Positions 41,722-50,852 are shown, counted from the stretch's first letter. The stretch is 64,000 nucleotides of DNA from Protaetiibacter intestinalis (GCF_003627075.1 NZ_CP032630.1:1364001-1428000); one strand, 5' to 3'. Numbers and translations are program-made. Notes: generated by a model not told the origin, from the sequence alone.

Positions 41722-42650
41722 TGCTCTCGCGCATCGCCGAGTCGCTGTTCTGGATCGGGCGGTACATCGAGCGCTCCGACGGAACGGCGCGCATCCTCGA
41801 CGTGCACCTGCAGCTGCTGCTCGAGGACCCGTGGATCGAGGAGGACATCGCCTGCCGCTCGCTGCTGTCGGTGATGGGCGTCGAGGTGGCCGACGACGAG
41901 GCGCTCGAACGCGCCGACGTGCTCGCCATCCTCGCCGTCGACCGCAACCAGTCGGCATCCATCTCCTACTCGCTCGTCGCCGCGCGCGAGAACGCCCGCC
42001 GCGCGCGCGAGGTCGTCTCGACCGAGCTGTGGGAGGTGCTCAACACCACCCGCGCCCGGATGCCGCGCAAGGTCGCCGCCGACAAGGTGCACGAGTTCTT
42101 CGGCTGGGTGCGCGAACGCGCCGCCCTCGCCGTCGGCATCATCGAGTCGTCGACGAGCCGCGACGAGGCGTACAGCTTCTTCACGCTCGGCCGCTCCATC
42201 GAGCGGGCCGACATGACCGCGCGGCTGCTCGCCACCCGCTCGCTCACCGAGGCATCCGGACCCAGCTGGACCACCATCCTGCGCTCGGTGGGCGCCTACG
42301 AGGCCTACCTGCGCACCTACCGCGGCGTGCCCAGCGCCCGCAACGCCGCCGAGTTCCTGCTGCTCGACCGGCTGTTCCCCCGCAGCATCCTGTTCTCGGT
42401 GACGCGCGCCGAGCAGTGCCTGCGCGAGATCGAGCCGCGCAGCGACCGGGTGGGCGTGTCCGACCAGGCGCAGCGGCTGCTCGGGCAGATTCGCTCCGAG
42501 CTCGAGTACCGGCCGATCTCCGACATCATCGTCGACCTGCCCCGCCACATGGACAACGTGCAGCTCGCCACGAGCGCGGCATCCGAGGCGATCCGGCAGC
42601 GCTACTTCCCGACCAACGCGGCCCCCAGCTGGGCGGGGGAGTCCACGTGA
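41721..42650 (+). CDS. alpha-E domain protein
   Basis: 309 aa all-helical protein of the alpha-E family (LSRIAESLFWIGRYIERSDGTARILDVH at the start; FFTLGRSIERADMTARLLATRS and a repeat of that motif later). The family is always found with the circular ATP-grasp and transglutaminase genes and is thought to support their chemistry. ATG 41721 begins exactly at the family's conserved start; a GTG one codon earlier (41718) overlaps the upstream stop and is possible. Its stop overlaps the next GTG (GTGA). Confidence 0.9.
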   Translation: MLSRIAESLFWIGRYIERSDGTARILDVHLQLLLEDPWIEEDIACRSLLSVMGVEVADDEALERADVLAILAVDRNQSASISYSLVAARENARRAREVVSTELWEVLNTTRARMPRKVAADKVHEFFGWVRERAALAVGIIESSTSRDEAYSFFTLGRSIERADMTARLLATRSLTEASGPSWTTILRSVGAYEAYLRTYRGVPSARNAAEFLLLDRLFPRSILFSVTRAEQCLREIEPRSDRVGVSDQAQRLLGQIRSELEYRPISDIIVDLPRHMDNVQLATSAASEAIRQRYFPTNAAPSWAGEST

Positions 42651-43492
42651 ACCGCCTGCGCATCCGGCACGTGACCGGCTTCCACTACGAGGGCGAGGCC
42701 ACCGCCTCCTACAACGAGGCGCGGATGCTGCCCGTGACCGGCGACGGGCAGCTCGTGCTCTACTCGAACCTCGAGATCTCGCCCATGTCGGGCACCCACA
42801 GCTACGTCGACTACTGGGGCACCCGGGTGTCGAGCTTCGAGATCCTCAACCCCCACCACGAGTTGAGCCTCACCGCGACGAGCCTCATCGAGGTGCGCGC
42901 CCGCGACACCGTCGAGCGCGGGCTCGGCTGGGAGGAGCTCGCGGTCGAGACGAGCCGCGCCACCGAGTACGTCGAGCAGCTCGCCCAGACCCCGCTCACC
43001 CGCCCGCCGCAGGAGGTGGTCGAGCTGGTCCGCGAGATCGTGGCCGGCCACGACGACCCGTGCGCCGCCGCGCGGGCCGTGTGCACGGCCGTCGGCGAGC
43101 TCATCGAGTACATGCCGGGCGTCACCGGCGTGCACACGACGGCCGCCGAGGCGTGGGACCACCGCAAGGGCGTCTGCCAGGACATCACCCACCTCGCGAT
43201 CGGGGCGCTGCGCGCCGTCGGCATCTCGGCGCGCTACGTCTCGGGGTACCTGCACCCGCGTCCGGATGCCGAGCTCGGCGTGACCGTGGCGGGCGAGTCC
43301 CACGCGTGGGTGGAGTGGTACTGCGGCCAGTGGCACGGCTTCGACCCCACCAACCTCATCGACATCGGCGACCGCCACGTCATCGTCGGCCGCGGCCGCG
43401 ACTACAACGACGTCGCCCCGCTGCGCGGCGTCTACGCGGGCCCCTCCAGCTCGAAGCTGTTCGTGACGGTGGAGATCACCCGCGAAGCGTAG
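42647..43492 (+). CDS. transglutaminase-like cysteine peptidase
   Basis: 281 aa. An N-terminal strand-rich bacterial transglutaminase N domain (RIRHVTGFHYEGEATASYNEARM) precedes the papain-like core. The triad is visible: Cys in KGVCQDITHLAI, His in ESHAWVEWY, Asp in GFDPTN. It either hydrolyses or makes an amide linked to the product of the ATP-grasp partner. Third gene of the coupled cluster; mycobacterial counterparts are Rv2567-Rv2569c in some order. No signal peptide, so it acts in the cytoplasm. Confidence 0.9.
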   Translation: MNRLRIRHVTGFHYEGEATASYNEARMLPVTGDGQLVLYSNLEISPMSGTHSYVDYWGTRVSSFEILNPHHELSLTATSLIEVRARDTVERGLGWEELAVETSRATEYVEQLAQTPLTRPPQEVVELVREIVAGHDDPCAAARAVCTAVGELIEYMPGVTGVHTTAAEAWDHRKGVCQDITHLAIGALRAVGISARYVSGYLHPRPDAELGVTVAGESHAWVEWYCGQWHGFDPTNLIDIGDRHVIVGRGRDYNDVAPLRGVYAGPSSSKLFVTVEITREA

Positions 43493-43504
43493 GCTCGACG
43501 GGCC

Positions 43505-44869
43505 ATGAGCTCGAACCCGCCAGACGCCCAGCATCCGACGGAGGCGATCGAGCTGCCGCGGCGGCGACGGTTCGTCGACCTCAGCCCGCTGCGCGAGCAT
43601 CCGGCGTTCGCGCGGCTGTGGATCGGCTCGGCCGTCTCGGGCGTCGGCTACTGGGTCACCTCGGTCGCGGTGGGCCTGTTCATCTTCGACATCACGGGCG
43701 ACACCTTCGCGGTCGCGCTCGTCGGCGGCATCTCGCTCGCCCCCATGATCGTGGCGGGGCTGTGGGGCGGGATGCTGGCGGACGCCTTCGACCGTCGGCG
43801 GGTGCTCATCGTCTCGAGCATCGTCGCGTGGGTGTCGATCCTCGGCATCGTCGCGCTCGCCCTCGTCGACGGCGCGGTCGGCGGCCGCCCGCCCATCTGG
43901 CCGCTCTACGTGCTCACGACCCTCAACGCGGTCGCCGCCACCATCTCCAACGCCACCCGCAGCTCCATCACCCCGCGCATCGTGCCGGAGGAGATGGTGT
44001 CGCGCGCGAACGCGCTCAACGGCATCGCCTTCGGGCTGCAGCTCACGATCGGCCCCGCGCTCGCGGGCGTGCTCGTCGCGGCGATCGGGTTCCCGCTGAC
44101 CTTCGCGGTGGATGCCGTGCTGTTCACCGCCGGCTTCCTCGGCGTCGTCGGGCTGCCGAAGCTGCCGCCCCTCAGCCGCACGGCGAAACCCGGCTGGGAG
44201 TCGCTCCGCGACGGGGTGCGGTTCCTGCGCACGGCGCCCAACATCCGCATGAGCTTCATCGTCGACATCGTCGCGATGAGCCTCGGCCGCCCGTACGTGC
44301 TGCTGCCGGCGATCGGGGCGAGCGTGCTGGGCGGCGGATCCGTGACGGTCGGCGTGCTCACGGCGGCGACCGCGGTGGGCACCTTCCTCACGAGCCTGTT
44401 CAGCGGGCCGGTCGCCCACGTGCACCGCTACGGCGTCGCGATCGGGCGCGCGATCATGCTGTTCGGCATCTTCACGGCGCTGTTCGGCGCCGTGATCGCC
44501 CTCGCGGCCACCGGATGGTTCGGGCCGGTCGGCGCGGAATGGGACCGGGTGAACCTGCCCCTGCTGCTGCTCGCCGCGGTCTTCCTCGCCGGCACCGGCG
44601 CCTCCGACGAGGTGAGCGCCATCTTCCGCTCGACGATGCTCCTGACGGCGGCCCCCGACGAGATGCGCGGGCGGCTGCAGGGCATCTTCATCGTCGTGGT
44701 GACCGGCGGTCCGCGCGTCGGCGACCTCATCGCGGGCGGTCTCGCGGTGCTCACGACGGTGTGGCTGCCACCCGTCGCCGGCGGCCTCGCGATCGTCGCG
44801 ATCATCGCCGTGCTGCTGCGTGTGCAGTCCACCTTCCGCCACTACGACGCCCGCGACCCGCAGCCGTAG
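43505..44869 (+). CDS. MFS transporter (EntS-like)
   Basis: 454 aa major facilitator protein with 12 predicted transmembrane helices. The loop motif GGMLADAFDRRRVLIV between helices 2 and 3 is the family signature, and GIAFGLQLTIGPALAGVLVAAIG in helix 5 fits the MFS_3/EntS group of exporters. Substrate unknown. A TAGGCT box lies 9 nt before the ATG, overlapping the end of the transglutaminase gene. Family E palindromes follow the stop. Confidence 0.88.
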   Translation: MSSNPPDAQHPTEAIELPRRRRFVDLSPLREHPAFARLWIGSAVSGVGYWVTSVAVGLFIFDITGDTFAVALVGGISLAPMIVAGLWGGMLADAFDRRRVLIVSSIVAWVSILGIVALALVDGAVGGRPPIWPLYVLTTLNAVAATISNATRSSITPRIVPEEMVSRANALNGIAFGLQLTIGPALAGVLVAAIGFPLTFAVDAVLFTAGFLGVVGLPKLPPLSRTAKPGWESLRDGVRFLRTAPNIRMSFIVDIVAMSLGRPYVLLPAIGASVLGGGSVTVGVLTAATAVGTFLTSLFSGPVAHVHRYGVAIGRAIMLFGIFTALFGAVIALAATGWFGPVGAEWDRVNLPLLLLAAVFLAGTGASDEVSAIFRSTMLLTAAPDEMRGRLQGIFIVVVTGGPRVGDLIAGGLAVLTTVWLPPVAGGLAIVAIIAVLLRVQSTFRHYDARDPQP

Positions 44870-44892
44870 TGCGCCCGGCGCCGCGCCGGGGT

Positions 44893-45048
44893 TTTCGCAA
44901 CTCAGGAGAATCGGCCTCGACGGCCTCCCGCATCCGGAAAACACGGCATCCATCCTGAGTTGCGAAACCAGCCCGGTTCGCAACTCAGGAGATGCGGGGC
45001 GGATGAGGTGGTGGCGTGGCGGGGCGGGCGGCGGTTCCTGAGTTGCGT
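44893..45048. repeat. family E tandem inverted repeats (CGCAACTCAGGA word)
   Basis: Two units. Unit 1: TTTCGCAACTCAGGA (44893-44907) with TCCTGAGTTGCGAAA (44953-44967). Unit 2: CGCAACTCAGGA (44979-44990) with TCCTGAGTTGCG (about 45037-45048). It fills the spacer after the MFS gene, ahead of the LacI-type operator. Confidence 0.85.
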
Positions 45049-45073
45049 GAAGCCGGGCGAGGCGGATGCAGGT

Positions 45074-45093
45074 GCGAGAAAGCGCTTTCTTGG
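45074..45093. promoter_or_regulatory. LacI-type operator of the M24-GH5 pair
   Basis: GCGAGAAAGCGCTTTCTTGG, a near-perfect match (18 of 20) to the operators at 50832-50851 and 51981-52000. A TACGCT box follows at 45096-45101, so the operator lies across the -35 to -10 region, while the start codon is 45138. Confidence 0.85.
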
Positions 45094-45137
45094 GTACGCT
45101 CGGGGGAGCCGCGACGCGGCGGATGCGAAGGAGCACG

Positions 45138-46223
45138 ATGGCGGGCACGGAGCGCGAGCCGAGGGCGCACGGGGGCGCGGCCGCGGCCCCGAGCGACCGC
45201 CCCGCGAAGCTCGCCCGCATCCGCGAGCTGCTCGACGCGCACGGCGCCGCGACCCTCACCCTCACGACGCCCGAGAACCTCGCCTGGCTGCTCGACGGCG
45301 CCCGCGTGCAGGTGCCCTACGCGGGTGCGCCCGTGCTCACGGCGACCGTCGACCGCGACGGCGGCATCCGCGTCGACGCCTACGCGAACGAGGTCGAACG
45401 CCTCGCCGCCGAAGAACTCGGCGGCCTCGAACTGCACCCGGTGCCGTGGTCCGCATCGCTGCCGGACCCGGCACCGGGGAGCATCCTCGACACCGCCCAC
45501 GCCGCCGAGCTGCGGGCGTTGCGCGCACCGCTGCTGCCCGCCGAGCGTGCCCGCTACCGCGCCCTCGGCGGCGAGCTCGCCACCGCCGTCGGCGCCGTGC
45601 TGCGCGCAGCACGCCCCGAGCTGAGCGAGCGCGAGCTCGCCGCCGAGCTCGCCCGCGCCGTCGTCGCGGCGGGTGCCGAGCCGACCGTGCTGCTCGTCGC
45701 GGGCGAGGGGCGGCTCGACTGGCGGCATCCGCTGCCCACCGCCGCGCCGCTCGGCCGCCGCGCGATCGCGGTCGTCGGCGCCCGCCGGCACGGCCTCGTG
45801 CTGAGCCTCACCCGCTGGCTGCGCTTCGGCTCCGCGGATGCCGCCCAGCTCGCCGCCGACGCGCGCCTGCTCGAGGTGGAGGCCGACGCCTTCGCCGCCA
45901 CCCGCCCCGGCCGCACCCTCGGCGAGGTGCTCGGCGACATCCGCGCCTCCTACGAACGCCACGGCTTCGGCCCGGAGGAGTGGCTGCGGCACCACCAGGG
46001 CGGCCCCACCGGCTACCTCGGCCGCGACCCGCGGGCCACGCCCGCCGCGCCCGAGCTCGTGGTCGCCGGGCAGGCGTACGCCTGGAATCCGTCCGCCCCG
46101 CGGGCCAAGGTGGAGGACACGGTGGTGATCGACGCCGACGGCATCGAGGTGCTGAGCGTCGACCCCGGCTGGCCCACCACGACCGTGCGCGGGCTCGCCC
46201 GACCGACCGAACTCGAACTGTAG
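45138..46223 (+). CDS. M24-like peptidase-fold protein, probably metal-ligand deficient
   Basis: 361 aa of aminopeptidase P/prolidase shape: an N-terminal creatinase-like domain (LARIRELLDAHGAATLTLTTPENLAWLLDGARVQVPY) and a C-terminal pita-bread domain (ELSERELAAELARAVVAAG; GFGPEEWLRHHQGG; NPSAPRAKVEDTVVID). The Asp-Asp part of the M24 metal site (DxG...sDxtR) is missing: the stretch reads GARRHGLVLSLTRW. It may have lost peptidase action. ATG 45138 follows AAGGAG; the 24-residue upstream extension crosses the operator. It shares the LacI-type operator with the sugar importer and precedes a GH5 gene by 7 nt, so its role is tied to glycan use. Confidence 0.75.
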   Translation: MAGTEREPRAHGGAAAAPSDRPAKLARIRELLDAHGAATLTLTTPENLAWLLDGARVQVPYAGAPVLTATVDRDGGIRVDAYANEVERLAAEELGGLELHPVPWSASLPDPAPGSILDTAHAAELRALRAPLLPAERARYRALGGELATAVGAVLRAARPELSERELAAELARAVVAAGAEPTVLLVAGEGRLDWRHPLPTAAPLGRRAIAVVGARRHGLVLSLTRWLRFGSADAAQLAADARLLEVEADAFAATRPGRTLGEVLGDIRASYERHGFGPEEWLRHHQGGPTGYLGRDPRATPAAPELVVAGQAYAWNPSAPRAKVEDTVVIDADGIEVLSVDPGWPTTTVRGLARPTELEL

Positions 46224-46230
46224 GGAACAC

Positions 46231-47622
46231 ATGGCACTCGACTGGATCCGCGTCGACGGCAACCGCCTCGCCGGAGAGGACGGCCGCACCGTCGAACTGC
46301 ACGGGGTGGGCCTCGGCGGCTGGATGAACATGGAGAACTTCATCACCGGCTACCCCGGCAACGAGGAGGCGATCCGCCGGCTGCTGCGGGATGCCATGGG
46401 CCGCGAGAGCTCCGACGCCTTCTTCGACGAGTTCCTCACGGACTTCTTCGACGAGGCGGATGCCGCCCTGCTCGCGCGGATCGGGCTCGACTCGGTGCGC
46501 ATCCCCGTCAACTACCGCCACTTCGAGGACGACGCGCGGCCGTTCCAGCTGAAGGAGGCGGGCTTCGCGCAGCTCGACCGGGTGATCACCCTGCTCGCGC
46601 GGCACGGCATCCGCTCGGTCATCGACCTGCACGCGCTGCCCGGTCGGCAGAACCAGCACTGGCACTCCGACAACCCGACGCACCTGGCCGAGTTCTGGCG
46701 GCATCCGCACTTCCAGGACCGCGTCGTGCACCTGTGGGAGGCGCTCGCCGACCGCTACCGGGACCGCCCCGAGGTGGCCGGCTACAACCCCATCAACGAG
46801 CCGAGCGACCCCACGGGCGAGGTGCTGCCGGCGTTCTACGCGCGGCTCGAGCAGGCGATCCGCGCGATCGACCCGCGGCACGTGCTGTTCCTCGACGGCA
46901 ACAAGTACTCCACCGACTTCAGCTGCTTCGACGCCGCGAACCCGCTGCCGAACGTCGTCTACACGGCGCACGACTACGCGCTTCCCGGCATCACGAGCGC
47001 GACCGAGTACCCGGGGGTGACGCGCGGCGAGTACTTCGACCGTTCGGTGGTCGAGCAGAGCTTCCTGCGGCGCACCGCCTACATGCGCGAGACGGGCACG
47101 CCCATCTGGATCGGCGAGTTCGGGCCCGTGTACTCGCACGACCGCTCGCAGGACGAGTGGCGCTACCGGCTGCTGCGCGACCAGCTCGAGATCTACCGGG
47201 AGCACGGGGCCAGCTGGGCGCTGTGGACGTACAAGGACATCGGCCTGCAGGGCCTCGTGCACGCCCGGCCCGAGTCGCCGTACCTGCAGCTCGTGGGCGA
47301 CCTGGTGGAGAAGAAGGGGCGCCTCGGCATCGACTCGTGGGGCGGATCGGATGCCGGGGTGCGCGACGTCATCGACCCGATCCACGCGCTGTTCGAGCGG
47401 GAGTGGCCCGACTACGCGCCGTGGCCGTGGGGTCGCCAGCCGCACGTCGCGGTGCTCGTGCGGCACATCCTGCTCGCGGAGCCGATGGCCGAGGAGTTCG
47501 CGGCGCGCTTCCGCGGGGTGACGCCCGAGCAGGCGCGCGAGCTGGCACGCTCGTTCCGGCTGGACGCGTGCGTCGAGCGCACGGGGCTGACGGAGCTGCT
47601 CTCCACCCACCTCCGACACTGA
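46231..47622 (+). CDS. glycoside hydrolase family 5 enzyme
   Basis: 463 aa (beta/alpha)8 hydrolase without signal peptide, so it works inside the cell on imported oligosaccharides. Acid/base Glu190 is in GYNPINEP and nucleophile Glu296 in IWIGEFGP; HGVGLGGW and HDYALPG complete the GH5 signature. The C-terminal 100 residues (after about residue 360) are beyond the usual catalytic domain. Substrate is probably a beta-glucan, beta-mannan or related chain; family alone cannot say. Sits 7 nt behind the M24-like gene under one LacI-type operator. Confidence 0.88.
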   Translation: MALDWIRVDGNRLAGEDGRTVELHGVGLGGWMNMENFITGYPGNEEAIRRLLRDAMGRESSDAFFDEFLTDFFDEADAALLARIGLDSVRIPVNYRHFEDDARPFQLKEAGFAQLDRVITLLARHGIRSVIDLHALPGRQNQHWHSDNPTHLAEFWRHPHFQDRVVHLWEALADRYRDRPEVAGYNPINEPSDPTGEVLPAFYARLEQAIRAIDPRHVLFLDGNKYSTDFSCFDAANPLPNVVYTAHDYALPGITSATEYPGVTRGEYFDRSVVEQSFLRRTAYMRETGTPIWIGEFGPVYSHDRSQDEWRYRLLRDQLEIYREHGASWALWTYKDIGLQGLVHARPESPYLQLVGDLVEKKGRLGIDSWGGSDAGVRDVIDPIHALFEREWPDYAPWPWGRQPHVAVLVRHILLAEPMAEEFAARFRGVTPEQARELARSFRLDACVERTGLTELLSTHLRH

Positions 47623-47639
47623 CAACCACCTCGAAGGAT

Positions 47640-47713
47640 GACAAACGCTGCAGCGCTTGGCCTCCGGCAGTAGGGATCACCGTAGCCCGGCGGTTGGCGC
47701 TACAGCGTTTGTC
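47640..47713. repeat. family C inverted repeat, second copy
   Basis: GACAAACGCTGCAGCGC (47640-47656) and GCGCTACAGCGTTTGTC (47697-47713), one mismatch, 40 nt apart. The stop codon (TAG) of the convergent minus-strand glycosidase gene lies inside the right arm (47700-47702). It also ends the GH5 gene on the plus strand. Confidence 0.85.
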
Positions 47714-49346
47714 GGAAGATCGGCGGGGTGGTGACAGCGGGGGCGGTCTGTGAAACCGCGAGAGGGGGGAGAGTGACGCGCTCGTTCGGGGCGAGGGTGA
47801 GGCGCGTGGCGCCGGATGCCGTCACGAGCTCGCCCGAGACGGGCGCCGCGGCGAGGTTCACGACCGCGACCGGGGCACCCGCGGCATCCGCGACGAGCCG
47901 CCAGCCGCGCGGGAACTCGGCGAGCCGCGAGCCGTCGCGTTCCACCACGATGCGCTCGTCGTCGCCCGCGAGCTCGTAGAGCGCACCGCCGACCCGCCGC
48001 GAGGCGCCCACCGCATCCGCCGCCGCACCGTGCTCGAGCCGGGTCGGGGTGAGCCCCGAGAGCCACAGCTCGCCGTCGGGCCGCGGCAGTACGCCGCTCG
48101 AACGCTCCAGCTGGTCGAGGAGGAACAGCAGCGCGGGCGAGTACGCCTCGGTGTAGCCGGCCGCGCCGCTGAACGGGTCGAGGCACTGCGGGAAGCGATC
48201 GGCGACGGCGAGCGCCGTGAGGGTCGCGGTCGCGACGCGCGCGTGCTCGGCGACGCGCCCGTGCAGCTCGAAGGGGTGCGCGGCCCGGATCATCGAGAGC
48301 AGGTTCACCGGTCCGCCCCAGGAGTTGCGTGAGGCGTCGCCCGAGAAGCGCGGGTCGTCCATGGCGAGCGAGGTGAGCCCGGCCGCCGAGAGGAAGCGGC
48401 GGGTGTTCAGCAGGTCGCGGTCGAGCGCCGCCGCGAACTCGGCGTCGTCGCCGTGCTCGGCCTCGTAGACGCGCAGGATGACGTCGGATGCGATCCGGCG
48501 CAGCTCGCCGCGGGCGTCGCGGTCGTAGTACCGCCCGTCGTCGGCGAGGCACTGGGCGACGAGCGCCGCGGTCGAGGCGGCGGCCGCCGCCACCCACGGG
48601 GCGGCATCCGCCCCGAGCTCGGTCGCGATCCGCGCGAGGTACCGCCGCTGCGCCGCGACGTTCGCCGTGAGGTCGGGCGCCACGAACGGCAGCTCGGGAT
48701 GCGCGGGGTCGACGCGCGCGGCGTCGCCCCGGTAGCAGCGGTCGGGCACGCCCCAGAAGCGCGGCGAGGCGTCGTGCCCCGTGTCGAAGGTGCAGAACGC
48801 CTCGACCCCGCCCGTGCCGCGGGTGTCGCGGTGCCGGGCGAGCCAGGCGTCGTTCGCGGCGAGCGCGTCGTACATCGCGCGCAGGTAGCCGGTGTCGGTG
48901 CCGCCCGTGAGCAGGTAGTGGTTCCACACGGTGCGGGAGAGCGGCGTGACCATCTGGATCTGGCTGAACCCGGGCCCGGCGTCGGTCACCTTGTAGGGCA
49001 GCAACCCGTCGTCGCGCTGCAGTTCGGCGAAACGCAGGTGGGTGGCGCGTGCGACCGCGGGCGCGAAGCGCGTGAGCACCTCGACGCTGATCGAGCCCGT
49101 GCTCTCGACCCAGGCGCCCGGGTAGGCGCCGCCCTCCACGAGCACCGGGTCGCCCGCCCCCGCGAGCGGGCGGATGCAGTCGGCCAGCTCCGTGAGCGCC
49201 TGCCGGCGCCGTGCCGCGAGGGGGCCGCCGAGCGCGACGAAGCCGAGCGCGGCATCCGCGATCCCCGCCCGCAGCGGGCCCGCGGGGACGCCCTCGACCG
49301 GGTCGCTCGCGCGCAGTGCGGCGAGCGCGTCGTCGATCGCGGTCAT
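47700..49346 (-). CDS. six-hairpin glycosidase, MGH1/GH63-like
   Basis: 548 aa (alpha/alpha)6-barrel hydrolase. QIQMVTPLSRTVWNHYLLTGG, YRGDAARVDP and the run NSWGGPVNLLSM near residue 330 fit the GH63/MGH1 group that acts on mannosylglycerate, alpha-glucosides or glucuronides. No signal peptide. An ATG with upstream GGAAGGGG is the chosen start. It lies downstream of the importer binding-protein gene on the same strand with a hairpin between them, so it may be partly co-transcribed. It fits the same glycan regulon. Confidence 0.82.
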   Translation of the reverse strand: MTAIDDALAALRASDPVEGVPAGPLRAGIADAALGFVALGGPLAARRRQALTELADCIRPLAGAGDPVLVEGGAYPGAWVESTGSISVEVLTRFAPAVARATHLRFAELQRDDGLLPYKVTDAGPGFSQIQMVTPLSRTVWNHYLLTGGTDTGYLRAMYDALAANDAWLARHRDTRGTGGVEAFCTFDTGHDASPRFWGVPDRCYRGDAARVDPAHPELPFVAPDLTANVAAQRRYLARIATELGADAAPWVAAAAASTAALVAQCLADDGRYYDRDARGELRRIASDVILRVYEAEHGDDAEFAAALDRDLLNTRRFLSAAGLTSLAMDDPRFSGDASRNSWGGPVNLLSMIRAAHPFELHGRVAEHARVATATLTALAVADRFPQCLDPFSGAAGYTEAYSPALLFLLDQLERSSGVLPRPDGELWLSGLTPTRLEHGAAADAVGASRRVGGALYELAGDDERIVVERDGSRLAEFPRGWRLVADAAGAPVAVVNLAAAPVSGELVTASGATRLTLAPNERVTLPPLAVSQTAPAVTTPPIFRQTL

Positions 49347-49381
49347 GCGGTCCCCTTCCGGGACGAGTCTGCCGCAGACGA

Positions 49382-49413
49382 CCGTGGGCGGCCCCCTTCG
49401 GGACCGCCCACGG
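49382..49413 (-). terminator. attenuating hairpin after the binding-protein gene
   Basis: 10-bp stem CCGTGGGCGG/CCGCCCACGG (49382-49391 with 49404-49413), without a clear T-run on either side, so some read-through into the glycosidase gene is possible. Confidence 0.55.
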
Positions 49414-49431
49414 CGCGCGGATGGTGCGGGA

Positions 49432-50742
49432 TCAGTCGTTCGCGAGCGACGTCGTGAGCTCGTCGATCCACTGCTGCGAGCCGGCCTCGACCGTCGACCG
49501 CCCGAACAGGATGTCGGATTCGATGCGCTGCGAGAGCTCGTTGAGGATCGATCCGCCCGCCGGCTGCGGGGGAGCGACGACGCCGATCTCGAGCACCTTC
49601 TCGAGGTACTCGGCCGCCTGCGCGTCGGCCGGGGCCAGCAGCGGCTTGACGACCGCGAGGATGTCCGGGTTGAACTGCAGACCGCGGTTCGACAGGATCA
49701 CCTTCGCCGGCTCGGGCTCGTTGAGCAGCCAGTTCACGAGCAGCCCCGCGGCCTCGGGGTGCTTGCTCTCGGCCGCGATCGACCAGAACTGCGACGGTAG
49801 CACCGCGACGCCGGAGACGCCCGTGGAGCTCGGCGGCGGCAGGATCTCGACGTTCGCACCGCCCGTGCCGGCCGCGTAGCTGCCGATCTGGTTGCTGTAC
49901 GAGAAGGTGATCGCGGCCTTGCCGGTGCCGAACAGCGTCTGGTCCGGGGTGAGGTTCTGGTTCTCGACGATGACCGACGGGTCGGGCAGGCCGCCGTCGT
50001 TCACGAGGCCCACCTCGAAGTTGAACCACGACTCGATCGTCTCGGCGCTCGTGGCGAGCTCGCCGTCCCAGTTGTAGATGCCGTCCTCGTCGTTCTGCGC
50101 GACGTAGGTGCCCAGGATGTCCTGGATGCGCAGGTCGAGCCCGACCACGCCGTCGGCCGAGTTCGCCGAGATCGCGTTGGCGGCGTCGGCGAAGTCGTCC
50201 CACGTCCAGTCGTCGTCCGGCAGGTCGACGCCGGCCGCCTCGAACAGGTCGGTGTTGATGAGCACGCCGATCGCGTTGCCGCCCGTGGGGAGGCCGTAGA
50301 GGGTGCCGTCGACCGTCGCGTTGGTGAGCGTGAAGTCCTCGTACTTGCTCGTGTCGAGGTAGTCGGAGACGGTCGACAGGTCGAGCAGGGTGCCCGCTGC
50401 GCCGTACTCCTGCGGCTTCGCGCCGCCGAGGGCGAACACGTCGGGCGCGGTGCCCGAGGCGAAGTCGGTGGCGAGGCGGTTGAACAGGTCGTCGGGGGCG
50501 CCGACGGGCTGCTCGACGACCGTGATGTTCGGGTACTTCTCCTCGAACTGGTCGATGACCTCGGTCATGATGGCGGCCCGGTCGTCGTTGCCCCACCATG
50601 CGATGGTGAGTTCGATCTCCTCGTCCGGGTCGAATCCGCCGGTCTCCGTCGGGGTCTGCGAGCAGCCCGAGAGGACCAGCGTGGTGACGAGCGCGGCGCC
50701 GAGGGCGCCCTTCGTCGCAAGAGAACGTGCTGTACGCGTCAT
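49432..50742 (-). CDS. sugar ABC transporter binding lipoprotein
   Basis: 436 aa extracellular solute-binding protein, family 1. The signal peptide MTRTARSLATKGALGAALVT ends at lipobox LSGC, anchoring Cys27. The body has the usual fold: IMTEVIDQFEEKYPNITVVE; YGLPTGGNAIGVLINTDLFE; GTGKAAITFSYSNQIG. The ATG at 50742 is chosen over a 40-residue upstream extension that would run through the operator. It pairs with the permeases at 52039-53928 to import an oligosaccharide; the ATPase is not in this cluster and is probably a shared MsiK-type subunit. Confidence 0.9.
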   Translation of the reverse strand: MTRTARSLATKGALGAALVTTLVLSGCSQTPTETGGFDPDEEIELTIAWWGNDDRAAIMTEVIDQFEEKYPNITVVEQPVGAPDDLFNRLATDFASGTAPDVFALGGAKPQEYGAAGTLLDLSTVSDYLDTSKYEDFTLTNATVDGTLYGLPTGGNAIGVLINTDLFEAAGVDLPDDDWTWDDFADAANAISANSADGVVGLDLRIQDILGTYVAQNDEDGIYNWDGELATSAETIESWFNFEVGLVNDGGLPDPSVIVENQNLTPDQTLFGTGKAAITFSYSNQIGSYAAGTGGANVEILPPPSSTGVSGVAVLPSQFWSIAAESKHPEAAGLLVNWLLNEPEPAKVILSNRGLQFNPDILAVVKPLLAPADAQAAEYLEKVLEIGVVAPPQPAGGSILNELSQRIESDILFGRSTVEAGSQQWIDELTTSLAND

Positions 50743-50831
50743 TGCGCCTCGTTTCCGTGATGCGGTGGCGTGGCCACCGGATGTGTCTTGGCGGGGTTGC
50801 CGAGGCTCGCTGCGACCTCGTCGTCGCGGTT

Positions 50832-50851
50832 CCGAGAAACCGCTTTCTCGG
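50832..50851. promoter_or_regulatory. LacI-type operator of the binding-protein gene
   Basis: CCGAGAAACCGCTTTCTCGG, one internal mismatch from a perfect palindrome. It starts one base after the -10 box on the minus strand, covering the transcription start. Confidence 0.9.
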
Positions 50852-50852
50852 G

